Origin: Pseudomonas vancouverensis
GTDB lineage: Bacteria > Pseudomonadota > Gammaproteobacteria > Pseudomonadales > Pseudomonadaceae
DNA: 64,000 bases
Assembly (NCBI RefSeq): GCF_004348895.1
Contig: NZ_RRZK01000003.1
Span: 62,001-126,000 of the forward strand
Direction of reading: 5' to 3'
The translations under genes and the position numbers were made by a program. The notes beneath the pieces are model-generated. The model was not told where the DNA came from and did no database searches. It saw nothing but the letters and a program-made list of their open reading frames with translations. Positions 44,811 to 53,796 of the stretch are shown in pieces; position 1 is the stretch's first letter; each line of letters starts with the position of its first letter.

Positions 44811-45848
44811 TTACTCAGCCGTCGAAGGCTTTTCCCAAAGATTGATCCCGCCCTCCTGGGCAAATCGATCTATCTCCGCCAACTCCTCAGCACTGAAACT
44901 CAAGTTCTTCAACGCCCCGACGTTCTCGATAATCTGCTCCGGCCGGCTCGCGCCAATCAGTGCCGACGTCACCCGCGGATCGCGCAGCGTCCACGCCAAC
45001 GCCAGTTGCGCAAGGCTCTGCCCACGACGCTTGGCAATTTCATTCAGCGCCCGCACATGGGCAATGTTCGCCTCGGACAAGTGCGAAGCCTGCAACGAAC
45101 CACCGCCCGGACGGTTGACCCGCGCATCGGCCGGCACGCCGTTGAGGTATTTGTCGGTCAGCAGACCTTGCGCCAGCGGGGTAAACGCGATGACGCCAGT
45201 ACCGAGTTCGTCAGTGGTGTCGAGCAGGTCCTTTTCCACCCAGCGGTTGAGCAGGTTGTACGCCGGCTGATGGATCAGCAACGGCACTTTCCACTCCTTG
45301 AGCAAGGCCGCCATTTCCCGGGTTTTCACCCCGGAATAGGACGAGATGCCGATGTACAGCGCCTTGCCCTGCTGCACTGCCGTGGCCAAGGCACTGGCGG
45401 TTTCTTCCAGCGGCGTGTCCGGGTCGAAACGGTGCGAATAAAAGATGTCGACGTAATCCACGCCCAGACGCTGAAGACTCTGGTCGAGGCTGGCGAGCAC
45501 GTACTTGCGCGAACCGCCGCCCTGACCGTAGGGCCCCGGCCACATGTCCCAACCGGCCTTGCTGGAGATGATCAACTCATCGCGGTACTGCTTGAAGTCT
45601 TCACGCAGCAGACGGCCGAAATTGGTCTCGGCGCTGCCGTATGGCGGGCCGTAGTTATTGGCCAGGTCGAAGTGGTTGATACCCAGGTCGAACGCGGTGC
45701 GCAACAACGCACGCTGGGTGTCGATCGGCGTGCTGTCGCCGAAGTTGTGCCACAGGCCCAGGGACAACGCCGGCAATACCAGACCGCTGCGACCTACGCG
45801 GCGGTAAGGAATGGACTCATAGCGATTTTCGGCAGCGGTGTAAGTCAT
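44811..45848 (-). CDS. yghZ: Aldo-keto reductase (YghZ/Gpr family)
   Basis: A 345-residue NADP-dependent aldo-keto reductase closely resembling E. coli YghZ (Gpr), which reduces L-glyceraldehyde 3-phosphate and other aldehydes, including methylglyoxal. The catalytic residues are in the AKR pattern: Asp and Tyr in HFDLANNYGPPYGSAE (around residue 54), Lys in IISSKAGWDM and His in VDIFYSHRFDPDTPLEET. The ATG at 45848 is preferred because GAGAGGA lies nearby upstream. It is transcribed away from the small membrane protein gene, with a TGAAACGTTTCA palindrome in the promoter between them. Confidence 0.92.
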   Translation of the reverse strand: MTYTAAENRYESIPYRRVGRSGLVLPALSLGLWHNFGDSTPIDTQRALLRTAFDLGINHFDLANNYGPPYGSAETNFGRLLREDFKQYRDELIISSKAGWDMWPGPYGQGGGSRKYVLASLDQSLQRLGVDYVDIFYSHRFDPDTPLEETASALATAVQQGKALYIGISSYSGVKTREMAALLKEWKVPLLIHQPAYNLLNRWVEKDLLDTTDELGTGVIAFTPLAQGLLTDKYLNGVPADARVNRPGGGSLQASHLSEANIAHVRALNEIAKRRGQSLAQLALAWTLRDPRVTSALIGASRPEQIIENVGALKNLSFSAEELAEIDRFAQEGGINLWEKPSTAE

Positions 45849-45950
45849 CGAATCCTCTCTTGTCGGTCTTGAATCTGGTATCGACTGTTTTGCCAGTCGC
45901 TCAGCATACGCCGGGACAGTCGCCAAAAAACCTGAGAGTCGACGAATTGC

Positions 45951-45962
45951 TGAAACGTTTCA
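45951..45962. promoter_or_regulatory. Perfect LacI/Cra-type operator candidate
   Basis: TGAAACGTTTCA (45951-45962) is a perfect 12-base palindrome identical to the consensus for LacI-family regulators such as FruR/Cra. It lies in the 226-base gap between the divergent aldo-keto reductase start (45848) and the small membrane protein start (46075). The true regulator cannot be named from sequence. Confidence 0.45.
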
Positions 45963-46074
45963 CAGATTTTTTATCAGGCAGGAAAAACCGACGCACTTGC
46001 ACAACGGCAAGAGACAGGAACAAAGTCGCCGTAGCGGCGCAGATGCGAAACCCATCGCAAGGTTGGCAGACACC

Positions 46075-46335
46075 ATGCACACGACCATCATCATCACCTT
46101 CGGCCTGGCCCTGCTCGCGCTGATGCTGTTCATCGGCGAGAAAATCGGCTTCAGCCGCCAGACCCTGACCTACGGATTTGTCGTGCTGTGGCTGGCGCTG
46201 ACGGTGATCAACGGCGCCATCGGCGTAGTGAATGCCAGGCAATCGCTGAGTACAGAGTTGGGGATCGGCACGCTCGTGTTCAGCATTCCGGTAGCGGCGT
46301 TGGTGCTGTTCATGGTGCTCAGCGCCGAGAGCTGA
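46075..46335 (+). CDS. Small multi-pass membrane protein
   Basis: An 86-residue hydrophobic protein with three likely membrane helices (about residues 4-22, 29-50 and 62-82) and short loops. AAGG lies about 12 bases before the ATG. I recognise no family; it looks like a small uncharacterised inner-membrane protein. It follows the putative LacI-type operator and ends convergently with betT. Confidence 0.55.
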   Translation: MHTTIIITFGLALLALMLFIGEKIGFSRQTLTYGFVVLWLALTVINGAIGVVNARQSLSTELGIGTLVFSIPVAALVLFMVLSAES

Positions 46336-46359
46336 AAAGCCCCGGCGCCCTGCCAGTGA

Positions 46360-48354
46360 TCAGCGCACCAGATGCAGAAACTGCATGTGCCGTTCGTACT
46401 GATCGAGGATGTCGTTGATGATCTGCTCCTTGGTGTAGCCCACCAGATCATAGTCCTGGCTACCCTCACTCAAATGCACTTCGGCGCGGTAATAGCGGCG
46501 ATTGTTGAGTTGCTTGGAGCCCATGCCGCCACGGGCGAACGACGGCGTGAAGTAACCACGCATCTGCACCTGATACACGAACGGATGCTGATCGCCATGG
46601 CCGATTTCCAGGCTGACGCTGTCATTGGCCGGGTCCGGATGGGTTTCCACATGCAGACCCTTTTCCCTGAACACCGCGGACACCTCTTCAATCGCCGGGC
46701 GTACCGTCGTATCGAGGAAGCGATAGACCTCATCCCGGGACGGAAAGTGCACCGCCTGACTCAGGCGCTGACGCCAGCCGCCACGCCGGGCGCCGGACAC
46801 CGGTGCCAAGGAATGCATCTGCGCAATCTGCTTCTGCGATTCCAGATAAAACGCCTTGTGCAGCCCCCACATCATCAACAGCAGGATCAGCGAGAACGGC
46901 AGCGAGGTCAGCACCACCGCCGACTTCAACGCATCGATGCTGCCGGAAAACAGCAGCGCACTGGTGACCAGCGCGGTCATTGCGCCCCAGAACACCCGCA
47001 GCCACTTCGGCCCGTCTTCATCAGGATTGCCACCTTTGGCGGACAGCGTTGACAGCACCACCGTGCCGGAGTCGGCGGAGGTGACAAAAAACACGAAGCT
47101 GATGAACACCGTGATGGCGATCACGGTCTTGCTCCACGGGTAGGTTTCCAGCAGCAGGTAAAGGGTCATCGACGGGTTGTCGATGGCCGACATGCCCAGC
47201 GCCGACATGCCGTGGTTGAGCACCTGGTCGATGGCGCTGTTGCCGAAGATCGACATCCACGCCAGGGTGAAACCGAGCGGAATCAGCAACACGCCGAAGA
47301 CGAATTCGCGGATGGTCCGGCCACGGGAAATCCGTGCGATGAACAGCCCCACGAAGGGCGACCAGGCAATCCACCAGGCCCAGTAGAACACTGTCCAGCC
47401 ACCGAGCCAGTCGCTGGGTTTGTCGTAGGCGTACAGGTCGAAACTCTTCATCGGCAAGGCGCCGAGGTAGTCGCCGAGGTTCTGGATCAAGGTGTTGAGC
47501 AAGTGCTGCGTAGGACCTGCGAACAACACGAACAGCAGCAGCGCACAGGCCAACAGCATGTTGATGTCGGACATGACCCGCACACCTTTATCCACACCGG
47601 ACACGGCAACGATGATCGCCGCGCCCATCATCAGACTGATCAGGCCGACCTGAATCCATTGCGTGTGGGCAATACCGAACAGGTAGTCCAGGCCGGAGTT
47701 CAGGTGCAACACACCAAAGCCCATATCGGCACCCAGGCCGAACACCGTGGCGATGATGCCGAAGCCGTCCACGGCGTAGCCGATGGGACCGTTGATGCGT
47801 TTGCCGATCAGCGGGTACAACGCCGAACGCAAGGCCAGTGGCAGGTTATGCCGGTAAGCGAAGTAGGCCAGCGCCATGCCGACAAAGGCAAACACGCCCC
47901 AACCGTGCAGGCCCCAGTGCAAGAACAGAATCTGCATCGCCTGTCGCGCCGCGTCGGCCGTGCCGGCTTCACCTTGCGGCGGTTGCAGCATGTGCGTCAG
48001 CGGTTCGGACACGCAGAAGAAAAACAGCGTGATGCTGATCCCCGCGGCGAACAGCATGCCGGCCCACGACAGATAACTGAATTCGGGTTCGTCGTGGTCG
48101 GCACCGAGTTTGATCTTGCCGTAGCCGGACAACGCGGTGACCACCACGAAGACCAGATACAGAGTCATCGCCAGCAGGTAATACCAGCCGACCGTGTTGG
48201 CCGCCCAGTTTTGTGCCGCCAGCAACCAGGCACCAGCCTGCTCGGGCATGGCGATGACCACAATGCCGAACAGCAGAATGAAACTTGCCGAGAACCAGAA
48301 CACCGGCGGGTTCATGCGGACCAGGCCGCTGGGTGGGAGGGACGATGCACTCAT
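46360..48354 (-). CDS. betT: Choline/betaine BCCT-family transporter BetT
   Basis: A 664-residue transporter with twelve hydrophobic helices. The BCCT signature WAWWIAWSPFVGLFIARISRG (around residues 318-338) is intact. After the last membrane helix (around 505) it has a long cytoplasmic C-terminal tail (about 510-664), as in the osmosensitive BetT type that imports choline for glycine betaine synthesis and osmoprotection. A perfect BetI-like palindrome lies about 90 bases upstream at 48446-48475. The betIBA choline-oxidation genes are not in this window. Confidence 0.93.
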   Translation of the reverse strand: MSASSLPPSGLVRMNPPVFWFSASFILLFGIVVIAMPEQAGAWLLAAQNWAANTVGWYYLLAMTLYLVFVVVTALSGYGKIKLGADHDEPEFSYLSWAGMLFAAGISITLFFFCVSEPLTHMLQPPQGEAGTADAARQAMQILFLHWGLHGWGVFAFVGMALAYFAYRHNLPLALRSALYPLIGKRINGPIGYAVDGFGIIATVFGLGADMGFGVLHLNSGLDYLFGIAHTQWIQVGLISLMMGAAIIVAVSGVDKGVRVMSDINMLLACALLLFVLFAGPTQHLLNTLIQNLGDYLGALPMKSFDLYAYDKPSDWLGGWTVFYWAWWIAWSPFVGLFIARISRGRTIREFVFGVLLIPLGFTLAWMSIFGNSAIDQVLNHGMSALGMSAIDNPSMTLYLLLETYPWSKTVIAITVFISFVFFVTSADSGTVVLSTLSAKGGNPDEDGPKWLRVFWGAMTALVTSALLFSGSIDALKSAVVLTSLPFSLILLLMMWGLHKAFYLESQKQIAQMHSLAPVSGARRGGWRQRLSQAVHFPSRDEVYRFLDTTVRPAIEEVSAVFREKGLHVETHPDPANDSVSLEIGHGDQHPFVYQVQMRGYFTPSFARGGMGSKQLNNRRYYRAEVHLSEGSQDYDLVGYTKEQIINDILDQYERHMQFLHLVR

Positions 48355-48445
48355 GTACGGTGCACCTTGAACGGCAATAACGTGGCTGTAGAAATCGGAC
48401 TCAGCAAAGGCAAGCCTCCTGTTGTGAGCGGGCGGCGAACCACCG

Positions 48446-48475
48446 GTTTAACTTGAATGAACGTTCAAGTTAAAC
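48446..48475. promoter_or_regulatory. BetI-like operator upstream of betT
   Basis: GTTTAACTTGAA (48446-48457) faces TTCAAGTTAAAC (48464-48475), a perfect 12-base-arm palindrome with a six-base spacer. It also contains a nested TGAACGTTCA palindrome (48458-48467). TetR-type BetI sites of bet operons look like this. It sits 92 bases before the betT start. Confidence 0.55.
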
Positions 48476-48576
48476 ATGGATAGGGGGCTAAGGACTAATT
48501 GCAGGGCTCGGCGGTAAATTTCCTACACGGAGTTGAGTCAGCCGAAGTCACGGACTGAGCGGTTAGAAAATACCCA

Positions 48577-48712
48577 CTGTGGCGAGGGAGCTTGCTCCCG
48601 TTGGGCCGCAAGGCGGCCCCAAAATCTATCCTCCTATTGACTCCAGTCAAACCGCATTGGCTGGATTTGCGGCCGCTGCGCAGCCGAACGGGAGCAAGCT
48701 CCCTCGCCACAG
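48577..48712. repeat. REPIN between betT and epsC
   Basis: A 26-base arm CTGTGGCGAGGGAGCTTGCT... (48577-48602) is repeated perfectly inverted at 48687-48712. The inner part (GGCCGC... and GCGGCCGCTGCGCAGCC) is also self-complementary. This is a second REPIN sequence type, different from the one at 39145. Confidence 0.85.
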
Positions 48713-48730
48713 GTATCAAATAGAGCGAAG

Positions 48731-49657
48731 TTACTTCTGCGCCCCGTCATCAAGCTGCAGATTCGCCTGGGTCAGGTTGCTGCCCGCCGGCACGCTGCGG
48801 GTCAGCCAGACGTTACCGCCAATGGTCGACCCCTGGCCAATGGTGATCCGCCCGAGAATCGTCGCACCGGCGTAAATCACCACGTCATCCTCGACAATCG
48901 GATGCCGCGCGTGGCCTTTCTGCAATTGGCCGTCCTCGTCCGCCGGGAAACGCTTGGCGCCCAGGGTCACGGCCTGATAAATCCGCACACGTTCGCCGAT
49001 GATCGCCGTCTCGCCGATCACCACGCCGGTACCGTGGTCGATGAAGAAACTGCGGCCGATCTGCGCGCCGGGGTGAATGTCGATTCCCGTGGCCGAATGG
49101 GCGATTTCCGCGCTGATCCGTGCCAGCAGCGGTAATCCGGCGCGGTACAGATGATGCGCCAGGCGATGGTGAATCACCGCGAGGATTCCGGGATAGCACA
49201 GCAGCACTTCGTCGACACTGCGCGCTGCCGGATCGCCGTGATAGGCCGCCAGCACATCGGTGTCCAGCAGGCTGCGCAGCCCCGGCAGGGCGAGCGCGAA
49301 GTCCTGGATGATCTGGATGGTCCGAGCTTCAACTTCGCTTTCCGCCTCGGCGTTATGCCGTGCAACGTAGCGCAACTCCAGCCGCGCCTGCGCCAGCAGA
49401 GCATTCAAAGCCACATCCAGCGTATGACCGACGTAGAAGTCTTCACTTTCCTCGCGCAGGTCCACCGGCCCCAGACGCATCGGGAACAATGCCCCGCACA
49501 AGGCTTCGAGGATCTCCGCCATAGCCGCCCGGGACGGCAGCTCGCGACCGCCCTGCTCGCCGCTGGCCCGGCCGTTCTGGGCACGCCACTGCTCGCGGGC
49601 CGTGCGTAACTGGCTGACGATGGTCTGCAATTGCCAATGGCTGGAACGCTCACTCAC
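48731..49657 (-). CDS. epsC: Serine O-acetyltransferase EpsC
   Basis: A 308-residue enzyme that makes O-acetylserine from serine and acetyl-CoA, the sulfide acceptor of cysteine biosynthesis. An N-terminal helical region precedes a left-handed beta-helix of hexapeptide repeats (about residues 195-280, IDIHPGAQIGRSFFIDHGTGVVIGETA and VVIYAGATILGRITIGQGSTIGGNVW). The catalytic Asp-His pair lies in this region (IDHGTG). It resembles the Pseudomonas EpsC/CysE class. It is divergent from dcyD with about 190 bases between them. Confidence 0.93.
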   Translation of the reverse strand: MSERSSHWQLQTIVSQLRTAREQWRAQNGRASGEQGGRELPSRAAMAEILEALCGALFPMRLGPVDLREESEDFYVGHTLDVALNALLAQARLELRYVARHNAEAESEVEARTIQIIQDFALALPGLRSLLDTDVLAAYHGDPAARSVDEVLLCYPGILAVIHHRLAHHLYRAGLPLLARISAEIAHSATGIDIHPGAQIGRSFFIDHGTGVVIGETAIIGERVRIYQAVTLGAKRFPADEDGQLQKGHARHPIVEDDVVIYAGATILGRITIGQGSTIGGNVWLTRSVPAGSNLTQANLQLDDGAQK

Positions 49658-49788
49658 GGTAAAAACTCCTCACGGGCGGCCGGACTGTCTGGCCGCGCTG
49701 ACGGCGCCTACTTTACGGCAAGGCCCGAGGGCGAAATTAAGAACCAATTGTGCTGTCCTCAGTACCAATGGCTATAAGCGATTGGCGG

Positions 49789-49817
49789 TTGCTCCTCCAA
49801 AGTAGCGTGCCTATAGT
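49789..49817 (+). promoter_or_regulatory. Sigma-70-like promoter of dcyD
   Basis: TTGCTC (49789-49794) and TATAGT (49812-49817) are 17 bases apart, a good sigma-70 spacing, with the dcyD ATG 30 bases further on. The -10 sequence is followed by C, giving TATAGTC, as upstream of tcyJ. Confidence 0.5.
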
Positions 49818-49847
49818 CCTGAAATCTCCAACGGCCAGTACGGACTC

Positions 49848-50840
49848 ATGATCAAACAACAGCTCGCCCGCTTTAACCGCCTCGACTTGCTCGGTCAGCC
49901 GACCGCCCTGGAAAAACTGGAACGCCTGTCCTCCTGGCTGGGCCGTGATATTTACGTCAAGCGCGACGACCTGACGCCCCTGGCCATGGGCGGCAACAAG
50001 CTGCGCAAACTCGAATACCTGGCCGCCGATGCCCTCGCCCAGGGTGCCGACACCCTGATCACCGCCGGTGCGCTGCAATCGAACCACGTGCGCCAGACCG
50101 CAGCCATCGCCGCCAAACTCGGCTTGGGCTGTGTGGCACTGCTGGAAAATCCGCTCAACACCGATGACAGCAACTACACCGGTAACGGCAATCGCCTGCT
50201 GCTCGACCTGTTCGACACCAAGGTCGAGTTGGTGGACAACCTCGACAACGCTGACGAACAACTCCACGCCCTCGCCGCGCGTCTGCGCAATAGCGGCAAA
50301 AAACCCTATCTGGTGCCGATTGGCGGCTCCAATGCGCTCGGCGCCCTGGGTTACGTGCGTGCCGGACTGGAACTGGCCGAACAGATCAAGGACACCGGAC
50401 TGGATTTCGCCGCCGTGGTGCTGGCCTCGGGCAGTGCCGGAACGCACAGCGGTCTCGCGCTGGCCTTGAGCGAAGCGCTGCCGAAATTGCCCGTCATCGG
50501 CGTCACGGTTTCACGCAGTGATGAAGATCAGCGGCCCAAGGTTCAAGGCCTCGCCGAACGCACGGCCGAGCTGCTGGGGGTGAGCGTACCGGCGGCCTTC
50601 AAGGTGCAGCTGTGGGATGAATACTTCGCGCCCCGTTATGGCGAGCCAAATGCCGGCACCCTGGCTGCGGTCAAGCTGTTGGCGAGCCAGGAAGGTCTGT
50701 TGCTCGACCCGGTCTACACTGGCAAGGCCATGGCCGGGTTGCTCGACGGCGTCGGGCGTCAGCGTTTCGATGACGGTCCGATCATCTTCCTGCACACCGG
50801 TGGCGCGCCGGCGTTGTTTGCCTACAAGGATTTCCTGTAA
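49848..50840 (+). CDS. dcyD: D-cysteine desulfhydrase
   Basis: A 330-residue PLP enzyme of the tryptophan synthase beta/ACC deaminase fold that breaks D-cysteine into pyruvate, ammonia and sulfide. PLP-binding Lys51 is visible in [10 protein letters not shown], and the phosphate-binding loop is around residues 186-197 ([11 protein letters not shown]). Sequence features also match the ACC deaminase group, so the exact substrate is a good inference rather than certain. It starts a probable sulfur-scavenging unit with tcyJLN, which is 250 bases downstream and has its own AT-rich promoter region. Confidence 0.88.
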   Translation: MIKQQLARFNRLDLLGQPTALEKLERLSSWLGRDIYVKRDDLTPLAMGGNKLRKLEYLAADALAQGADTLITAGALQSNHVRQTAAIAAKLGLGCVALLENPLNTDDSNYTGNGNRLLLDLFDTKVELVDNLDNADEQLHALAARLRNSGKKPYLVPIGGSNALGALGYVRAGLELAEQIKDTGLDFAAVVLASGSAGTHSGLALALSEALPKLPVIGVTVSRSDEDQRPKVQGLAERTAELLGVSVPAAFKVQLWDEYFAPRYGEPNAGTLAAVKLLASQEGLLLDPVYTGKAMAGLLDGVGRQRFDDGPIIFLHTGGAPALFAYKDFL

Positions 50841-50851
50841 CGACGGCAATC

Positions 50852-50891
50852 TCATGTAGAAGCGACGCCCGGAGCAGGCTCGCTCCTACAG
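50852..50891. repeat. Single REP palindrome after dcyD
   Basis: A REP-like sequence GAAGCGACGCCCGGAGCAGGCTCGCTCC... (50857-50890) lies between dcyD and tcyJ and may stabilise the dcyD mRNA. Confidence 0.55.
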
Positions 50892-50898
50892 GAAAAGC

Positions 50899-50966
50899 AT
50901 TATTCGATAAACGAATAATAAAAATAGAAAGTATTATTTTCTAATCTAAGAACGCCATCATATAGT
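50899..50966 (+). promoter_or_regulatory. AT-rich promoter/operator of tcyJLN
   Basis: ATTATTCG (50899-50906) faces CGAATAAT (50912-50919), a perfect palindrome. A further GTATTATTTTCTAATCTAAG element follows (50931-50950) and a TATAGT -10-like box lies at 50961-50966, 126 bases before the tcyJ ATG. The second element is similar to the one in the tauA promoter. Confidence 0.5.
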
Positions 50967-51091
50967 CATGCTGCAGGCGAATTTGCAGCAAGACGCATAA
51001 GCTGCATTAAGGCAGGATATCGCAGTCGTCCAATTGTCGAATTCGCCAACCTTTCCAAAGCGTCTTCCATAAGAAAACACAGGGGCTTGTC

Positions 51092-51892
51092 ATGAATTTT
51101 TCCGCACTACGTCGCAATCTGCTCGTGGGTTCGCTGGGCCTGGCATTGAGTGCCGGCCTGATCAGCCACGCCGTTGCCGGTGAGCAACTGCAACAGATCA
51201 AGGACAAAGGCGTTATCAACGTCGGCCTGGAAGGCACTTATCCACCGTTCAGCTTCGTCGATGAAAACGGCAAGCTGGCCGGTTTCGAAGTCGAACTCTC
51301 CGAAGCCCTGGCACAGAAGCTTGGCGTCAAAGCCAAGATTCAGCCAACCAAGTGGGACGGCATCCTTGCCGCTCTGGAATCCAAACGTCTGGACGTAGTC
51401 GTCAACCAGGTGACCATCTCCGACGAGCGCAAGAAGAAGTATGACTTCTCCGAGCCGTACACCGTTTCCGGGATTCAGGCGCTGGTGCTGAAGGACAAGG
51501 AAGCTGCGCTGAACATCAAGACCGCTGCAGACCTGGCCGGCAAGAAAGTCGGTGTGGGCCTGGGCACCAACTACGAACAATGGGTACGCGCCAATGTGCC
51601 GGGTGCCGACGTGCGCACCTATGACGATGACCCAACCAAGTTCGCCGACCTGAACAATGGCCGTACCGACGCGATCCTGATCGACCGTCTGGCCGCCCTC
51701 GAATACGCCAAGAAAGCACCAAAAACCGTCGCTGCCGGCCAGGCGTTCTCCCGCCAGGAATCGGGTATTGCCCTGCGCAAAGGCGAGCCTGAACTGCTGG
51801 CTGCCGTGAACAAGGCCCTGGATGAGCTGCGCGCCGACGGCACGCTGAAAAAGCTTTCGGAAAAATACTTCAGCGCTGACGTCACTCAATAA
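51092..51892 (+). CDS. tcyJ: Cystine ABC transporter substrate-binding protein
   Basis: A 266-residue periplasmic amino acid binding protein. A signal peptide (residues 1-29, ending SHAVAG) precedes the family segments VINVGLEGTYPPFSFVDENGKLAGFEVEL and DVVVNQVTISDERKKKYDFSEPY typical of the FliY/TcyJ cystine-binding proteins. It delivers cystine to TcyLN. The ATG of the next gene overlaps its stop (TAATG), so the three genes form an operon. Confidence 0.92.
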   Translation: MNFSALRRNLLVGSLGLALSAGLISHAVAGEQLQQIKDKGVINVGLEGTYPPFSFVDENGKLAGFEVELSEALAQKLGVKAKIQPTKWDGILAALESKRLDVVVNQVTISDERKKKYDFSEPYTVSGIQALVLKDKEAALNIKTAADLAGKKVGVGLGTNYEQWVRANVPGADVRTYDDDPTKFADLNNGRTDAILIDRLAALEYAKKAPKTVAAGQAFSRQESGIALRKGEPELLAAVNKALDELRADGTLKKLSEKYFSADVTQ

Positions 51893-52557
51893 TGGAAGCA
51901 GCTTTCCAACTCGCACTGGACTCCGCGCCCTTTCTGCTCAAGGGCGCGTATTACACGGTTGTCCTCAGCCTTGGTGGCATGTTCTTCGGCCTGCTGCTGG
52001 GCTTCGGCCTGGCGCTGATGCGCCTGTCGCGTTTCAAATCGGTCAGCTGGCTGGCGCGCATCTATGTGTCGTTCTTTCGCGGCACGCCTTTGCTCGTGCA
52101 GCTGTTCGTGATCTATTACGGCCTGCCGCAACTGGGCATGGAACTCGACCCGCTACCGGCGGCCCTGATCGGCTTCTCGCTGAACATGGCTGCCTATGCC
52201 TGTGAAATCCTGCGGGCCGCGATCGGTTCGATCGAACGCGGTCAGTGGGAAGCTGCTGCGAGCATCGGCATGACCCGCGCGCAGACCCTGCGCCGGGCCA
52301 TCCTGCCGCAAGCGATGCGCACGGCCTTGCCGCCGCTGGGCAACAGCTTCATTTCATTGGTCAAGGACACCGCGCTGGCCGCGACCATCCAGGTACCGGA
52401 ACTGTTCCGCCAGGCACAGCTGATTACCGCCCGGACTTTCGAAGTCTTTACCATGTATCTTGCCGCCGCGTTGATCTACTGGATTCTGGCCACGGTGCTG
52501 TCGCACCTGCAGAACAAGTTGGAAGAGCGGGTCAATCGGCACGACCAGGAGTCCTGA
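51892..52557 (+). CDS. tcyL: Cystine ABC transporter permease
   Basis: A 221-residue inner-membrane permease of the His/Glu/Gln/Arg/opine family. It has about four to five membrane helices, the EAA-type docking loop at about residues 120-145 ([29 protein letters not shown]), and the [14 protein letters not shown] segment typical of the TcyL/YecS group. Its ATG overlaps the tcyJ stop by one base (TAATG). Confidence 0.92.
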   Translation: MEAAFQLALDSAPFLLKGAYYTVVLSLGGMFFGLLLGFGLALMRLSRFKSVSWLARIYVSFFRGTPLLVQLFVIYYGLPQLGMELDPLPAALIGFSLNMAAYACEILRAAIGSIERGQWEAAASIGMTRAQTLRRAILPQAMRTALPPLGNSFISLVKDTALAATIQVPELFRQAQLITARTFEVFTMYLAAALIYWILATVLSHLQNKLEERVNRHDQES

Positions 52558-52561
52558 TCCC

Positions 52562-53317
52562 ATGATTGTCGTGGAAAAACTGACAAAGCAGTTCAAGGGT
52601 CAAGTCGTGCTCAACGGCATCGATCTTGAAGTGAAGGAAGGCGAGGTCGTGGCCATCATCGGCCCCAGCGGCTCGGGCAAGACCACCTTCCTGCGCTGCC
52701 TGAACTTCCTTGAACAACCCACCAGTGGCCGGATCAAGGTCGGCGATATCGAGATCGATACCGGTCGCCCGCTGAACCAGCAACAGAGCCTGGTGCGCAA
52801 CCTGCGCCAGCATGTGGGCTTCGTGTTCCAGAACTTCAATCTGTTCCCCCATCGTACGGCCCTGGAAAACGTCATCGAAGGCCCGATCGTGGTCAAGAAG
52901 ACACCTCGCGCCGAGGCCATAGCCCTGGGTAAAAAGCTGTTGGCCAAGGTTGGCCTCGCCGGCAAGGAAGACGCTTACCCACGTCGCCTCTCCGGTGGTC
53001 AGCAACAGCGCGTGGCGATTGCCCGGGCGCTGGCGATGGAGCCGGAAGTGATCCTGTTCGACGAACCGACTTCGGCACTCGACCCTGAGCTCGTAGGCGA
53101 GGTGCTGGCGACCATTCGTGGTCTGGCCGAAGAAAAACGCACCATGGTGATCGTCACCCACGAAATGGGCTTTGCCCGTGACGTGGCCAATCGCGTGGTG
53201 TTTTTCGACAAGGGCGTGATCGTTGAGCAAGGCGAATCCAAGGCACTGTTTGCCAACCCTAAAGAAGAGCGCACCCGTCAGTTTCTCAGCAAGTTTCTGA
53301 ACAACGCTCATAACTGA
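52562..53317 (+). CDS. tcyN: Cystine ABC transporter ATP-binding protein
   Basis: A 251-residue ABC ATPase with Walker [10 protein letters not shown] (around residue 35), the LSGGQQQR signature (around 139), Walker [15 protein letters not shown] and switch His in THEMGFARD. It energises cystine import with TcyJ and TcyL. It starts five bases after the tcyL stop and is the last gene of the operon. Confidence 0.93.
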   Translation: MIVVEKLTKQFKGQVVLNGIDLEVKEGEVVAIIGPSGSGKTTFLRCLNFLEQPTSGRIKVGDIEIDTGRPLNQQQSLVRNLRQHVGFVFQNFNLFPHRTALENVIEGPIVVKKTPRAEAIALGKKLLAKVGLAGKEDAYPRRLSGGQQQRVAIARALAMEPEVILFDEPTSALDPELVGEVLATIRGLAEEKRTMVIVTHEMGFARDVANRVVFFDKGVIVEQGESKALFANPKEERTRQFLSKFLNNAHN

Positions 53318-53796
53318 CAAAGCCGCGAAACACCCAAAACTTCCATGGACGGAAGTTGCTCACCCTCAACACACCCCTCATTAATACCAAACTAATCAAG
53401 CCTGATCGACACGCCTGCCTTGTATGCCTGCGCGGTACATACATATATGTAAAACAATAAATACGCGCATCTTCAGCTGAAACTCCCAGAGCAGATGAAC
53501 GCCTGTAAACGCACAGAAAATTAACCGTATCCTGCCTCGTTATTGGGTATTTGCGACGCAACGAAAGGGTTTTCTAACCAAGTTGCGTAGGAATCATCTG
53601 AATAACTATAAACATCCACGACAACTTTCAATTCCAATTGACACCCACCCCGCCAAACTCTTATCTAGTCCCAACTCGCGACATTCATTCCGCTCACTTC
53701 ATTATTTAACTCAAAGTAATGAGTAGTCTTGCTGGTCGATATTTGTTTTTTGACTTTCCAGAAACGGACTTCGTTGCAAGACCTCAAGGAGACTTC
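53318..53796 (+). promoter_or_regulatory. Long low-GC region before the two-repeat protein gene
   Basis: This 479-base gap contains no gene that I can support. It is more A+T-rich than its neighbours, with a palindromic-looking segment (ACATACATATATGT at 53437-53450). An in-frame start upstream at 53719 lacks a ribosome binding site. The promoter for the gene at 53797 should lie here, but no clear -35/-10 pair was chosen. The lower GC content may reflect a recent arrival or a regulated promoter. Confidence 0.4.

Noticed and set aside
50969-51001. A ten-codon frame (starting MLQANLQ) upstream of tcyJ as a leader peptide
   Set aside because: It has no ribosome binding site and is not coupled to tcyJ; too short to support.
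53719-53796. An upstream in-frame extension of the two-repeat protein
   Set aside because: It lacks a ribosome binding site, while the start at 53797 has a strong AAGGAG upstream.
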